From CAZDGV01 sp964505195 (GTDB lineage: Bacteria; Bacteroidota; Bacteroidia; Chitinophagales; Chitinophagaceae), in the NCBI GenBank assembly GCA_964505195.1, contig CAZDGV010000038.1, forward strand, positions 1-13,931: DNA of 13,931 nucleotides. Reading direction: 5' to 3'. Each line of letters starts with the position of its first letter. Within the stretch, counting starts at the first letter, position 1. Below, piece by piece: positions 13,192-13,931 of the stretch. A program made the translations under genes and the position numbers. The notes beneath the pieces were generated by a model. It did no database searches. It was not told where the DNA came from and saw only the letters and a list, made by a program, of their open reading frames with translations.

Positions 13192-13931
13192 ATGGTTGTG
13201 ACAGCTCATATGCTTCACCATGATATGGGTGTTGATGAAGAAATTGCAAATTATTTTGCAAACCAGCGCCCTGTGCCAAAGCAGAATCTATTCTGGCAGG
13301 GGAAGCACATTTATTTGTCTGCAGGGTTTGGTACGCTAACGATTCCGCTGGTATATGATTTGCAGTTCAAAATGGGGGTTGATAAAACAGATCTGCTTAA
13401 CGATGCGCATGTTGCTTTAATGGAAGCAGGCTTTGATTTGCTCAGTCGCTATGAAAACGGATTCATCGATTTGCCTGCCTTTTTGCAGGCCTGTAAGCTT
13501 TTGTTGGCTGATAGGGTAAAACAGCATCATTTAGCGCAGGATTTATTTTCCTTTCTTTCAGGCAATATGCCTGCCTATTTTGAATTTGATAGGCATCATG
13601 CATCCCTGGCTCGATCTGATATGTTTCTGTTTACTTTGACTGATCTGAATGTGTCAGATGAATGGGTGAAAGTATTTTTGCCTTACTGGTATGCCGTGGC
13701 CAGGCCAATTCTTATTATGGATGATTTTGTGGATTTGGAAGAAGATCGCTTAACAGGCGAAAAGGAAAATATCATTATTGAGCTGGGCAATAACCCGGAG
13801 GCCATTTACAAGGCATTTGAAATGGGCATGGACGATTTACATCGGCTTGCTACAATCAATGAAAAGCTGGCGAAGCATATTATGCTCAGGCTACACCAGT
13901 GTATGAACAAAAAGTATATCCGTGCACAGCT
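13192..13931 (+). CDS. Unidentified protein with prenyl-synthase-like Asp-rich motif, truncated at the window edge
   Basis: The frame opens at ATG 13192, the first start after an in-frame TAG at 13183-13185, and is still open at the last base, giving 246 residues of an incomplete protein. No signal peptide. The sequence is mostly helical. The most telling piece is ILIMDDFVDLEEDRLTGEKEN (Asp177, Asp178, Asp181, Asp185), which resembles the second Asp-rich region of trans-isoprenyl diphosphate synthases and other class I terpenoid enzymes. A first Asp-rich motif is not evident; HMLHHDMGVDEE near the start is a poor match. I do not recognise the family with certainty. It lies 12 bases after the DUF4296 gene and probably belongs to the porD unit. 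Function is unknown; the isoprenoid-fold idea is inference. Confidence 0.7.
   Translation, partial: MVVTAHMLHHDMGVDEEIANYFANQRPVPKQNLFWQGKHIYLSAGFGTLTIPLVYDLQFKMGVDKTDLLNDAHVALMEAGFDLLSRYENGFIDLPAFLQACKLLLADRVKQHHLAQDLFSFLSGNMPAYFEFDRHHASLARSDMFLFTLTDLNVSDEWVKVFLPYWYAVARPILIMDDFVDLEEDRLTGEKENIIIELGNNPEAIYKAFEMGMDDLHRLATINEKLAKHIMLRLHQCMNKKYIRAQ

Overview
The window looks like a piece of chromosome from a Bacteroidota bacterium, most likely the Chitinophagaceae or a close relative. The signs are a PorD/DUF4835 gene, a DUF4296 lipoprotein, a Bacteroidota-type omega-like RNA polymerase subunit directly behind bamD, an OmpA protein with thrombospondin type 3 repeats, promoters of the form TAnnTTTG, and A-rich translation starts that mostly lack Shine-Dalgarno sequences. 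The genus assignment is inference. Most genes are ordinary housekeeping and cell-envelope genes. I see no tRNA, rRNA, CRISPR array, insertion sequence, phage gene or recognisable defence system.

Layout. Positions 1-57 hold the last 18 codons of a plus-strand gene that began outside the window. It converges on a minus-strand PMT/ArnT-type membrane glycosyltransferase (62-1723). Upstream of that on the minus strand is a YcbB-type L,D-transpeptidase (1849-3486). Next comes the minus-strand ribosomal operon rpsF-rpsR-rplI (4718 down to 3556), with a TAnnTTTG promoter at its head and a strong hairpin-plus-U-run terminator at its end. Between rpsF and the next gene is a GC-rich island of about 150-170 bp that carries a 57-codon reading frame. 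Then follow, all minus strand, a TFIIB-type zinc-ribbon protein and a small coiled-coil lipoprotein (transcribed lipoprotein first), a 332-bp gap, recJ, and a long-chain polyprenyl diphosphate synthase. The synthase lies 5 bp upstream of recJ and is probably co-transcribed with it.

From 8763 the genes switch to the plus strand: a strong promoter, an OmpA-family protein and its terminator; bamD and the omega-like subunit gene (overlapping by 26 bp) and their terminator; then porD, a DUF4296 lipoprotein (ATGA overlap) and an unidentified gene that runs off the right edge.

Shared themes. Much of the window serves the cell envelope: outer-membrane protein assembly (BamD), type IX secretion (PorD), peptidoglycan cross-linking (L,D-transpeptidase), OmpA, isoprenoid synthesis for quinones, and polyprenyl-linked glycosylation. 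The observations most worth following are the perfect AGGAGG seven bases before rpsR (bS18) in a lineage that largely ignores Shine-Dalgarno sequences, the GC-rich island beside rpsF, a Lpp-like lipoprotein ending in lysine, an OmpA domain without its usual peptidoglycan-binding aspartate, and a terminal gene with a prenyl-synthase-like Asp-rich motif but no convincing first Asp-rich motif. I did not find clear evidence of a wholly new multi-gene system.
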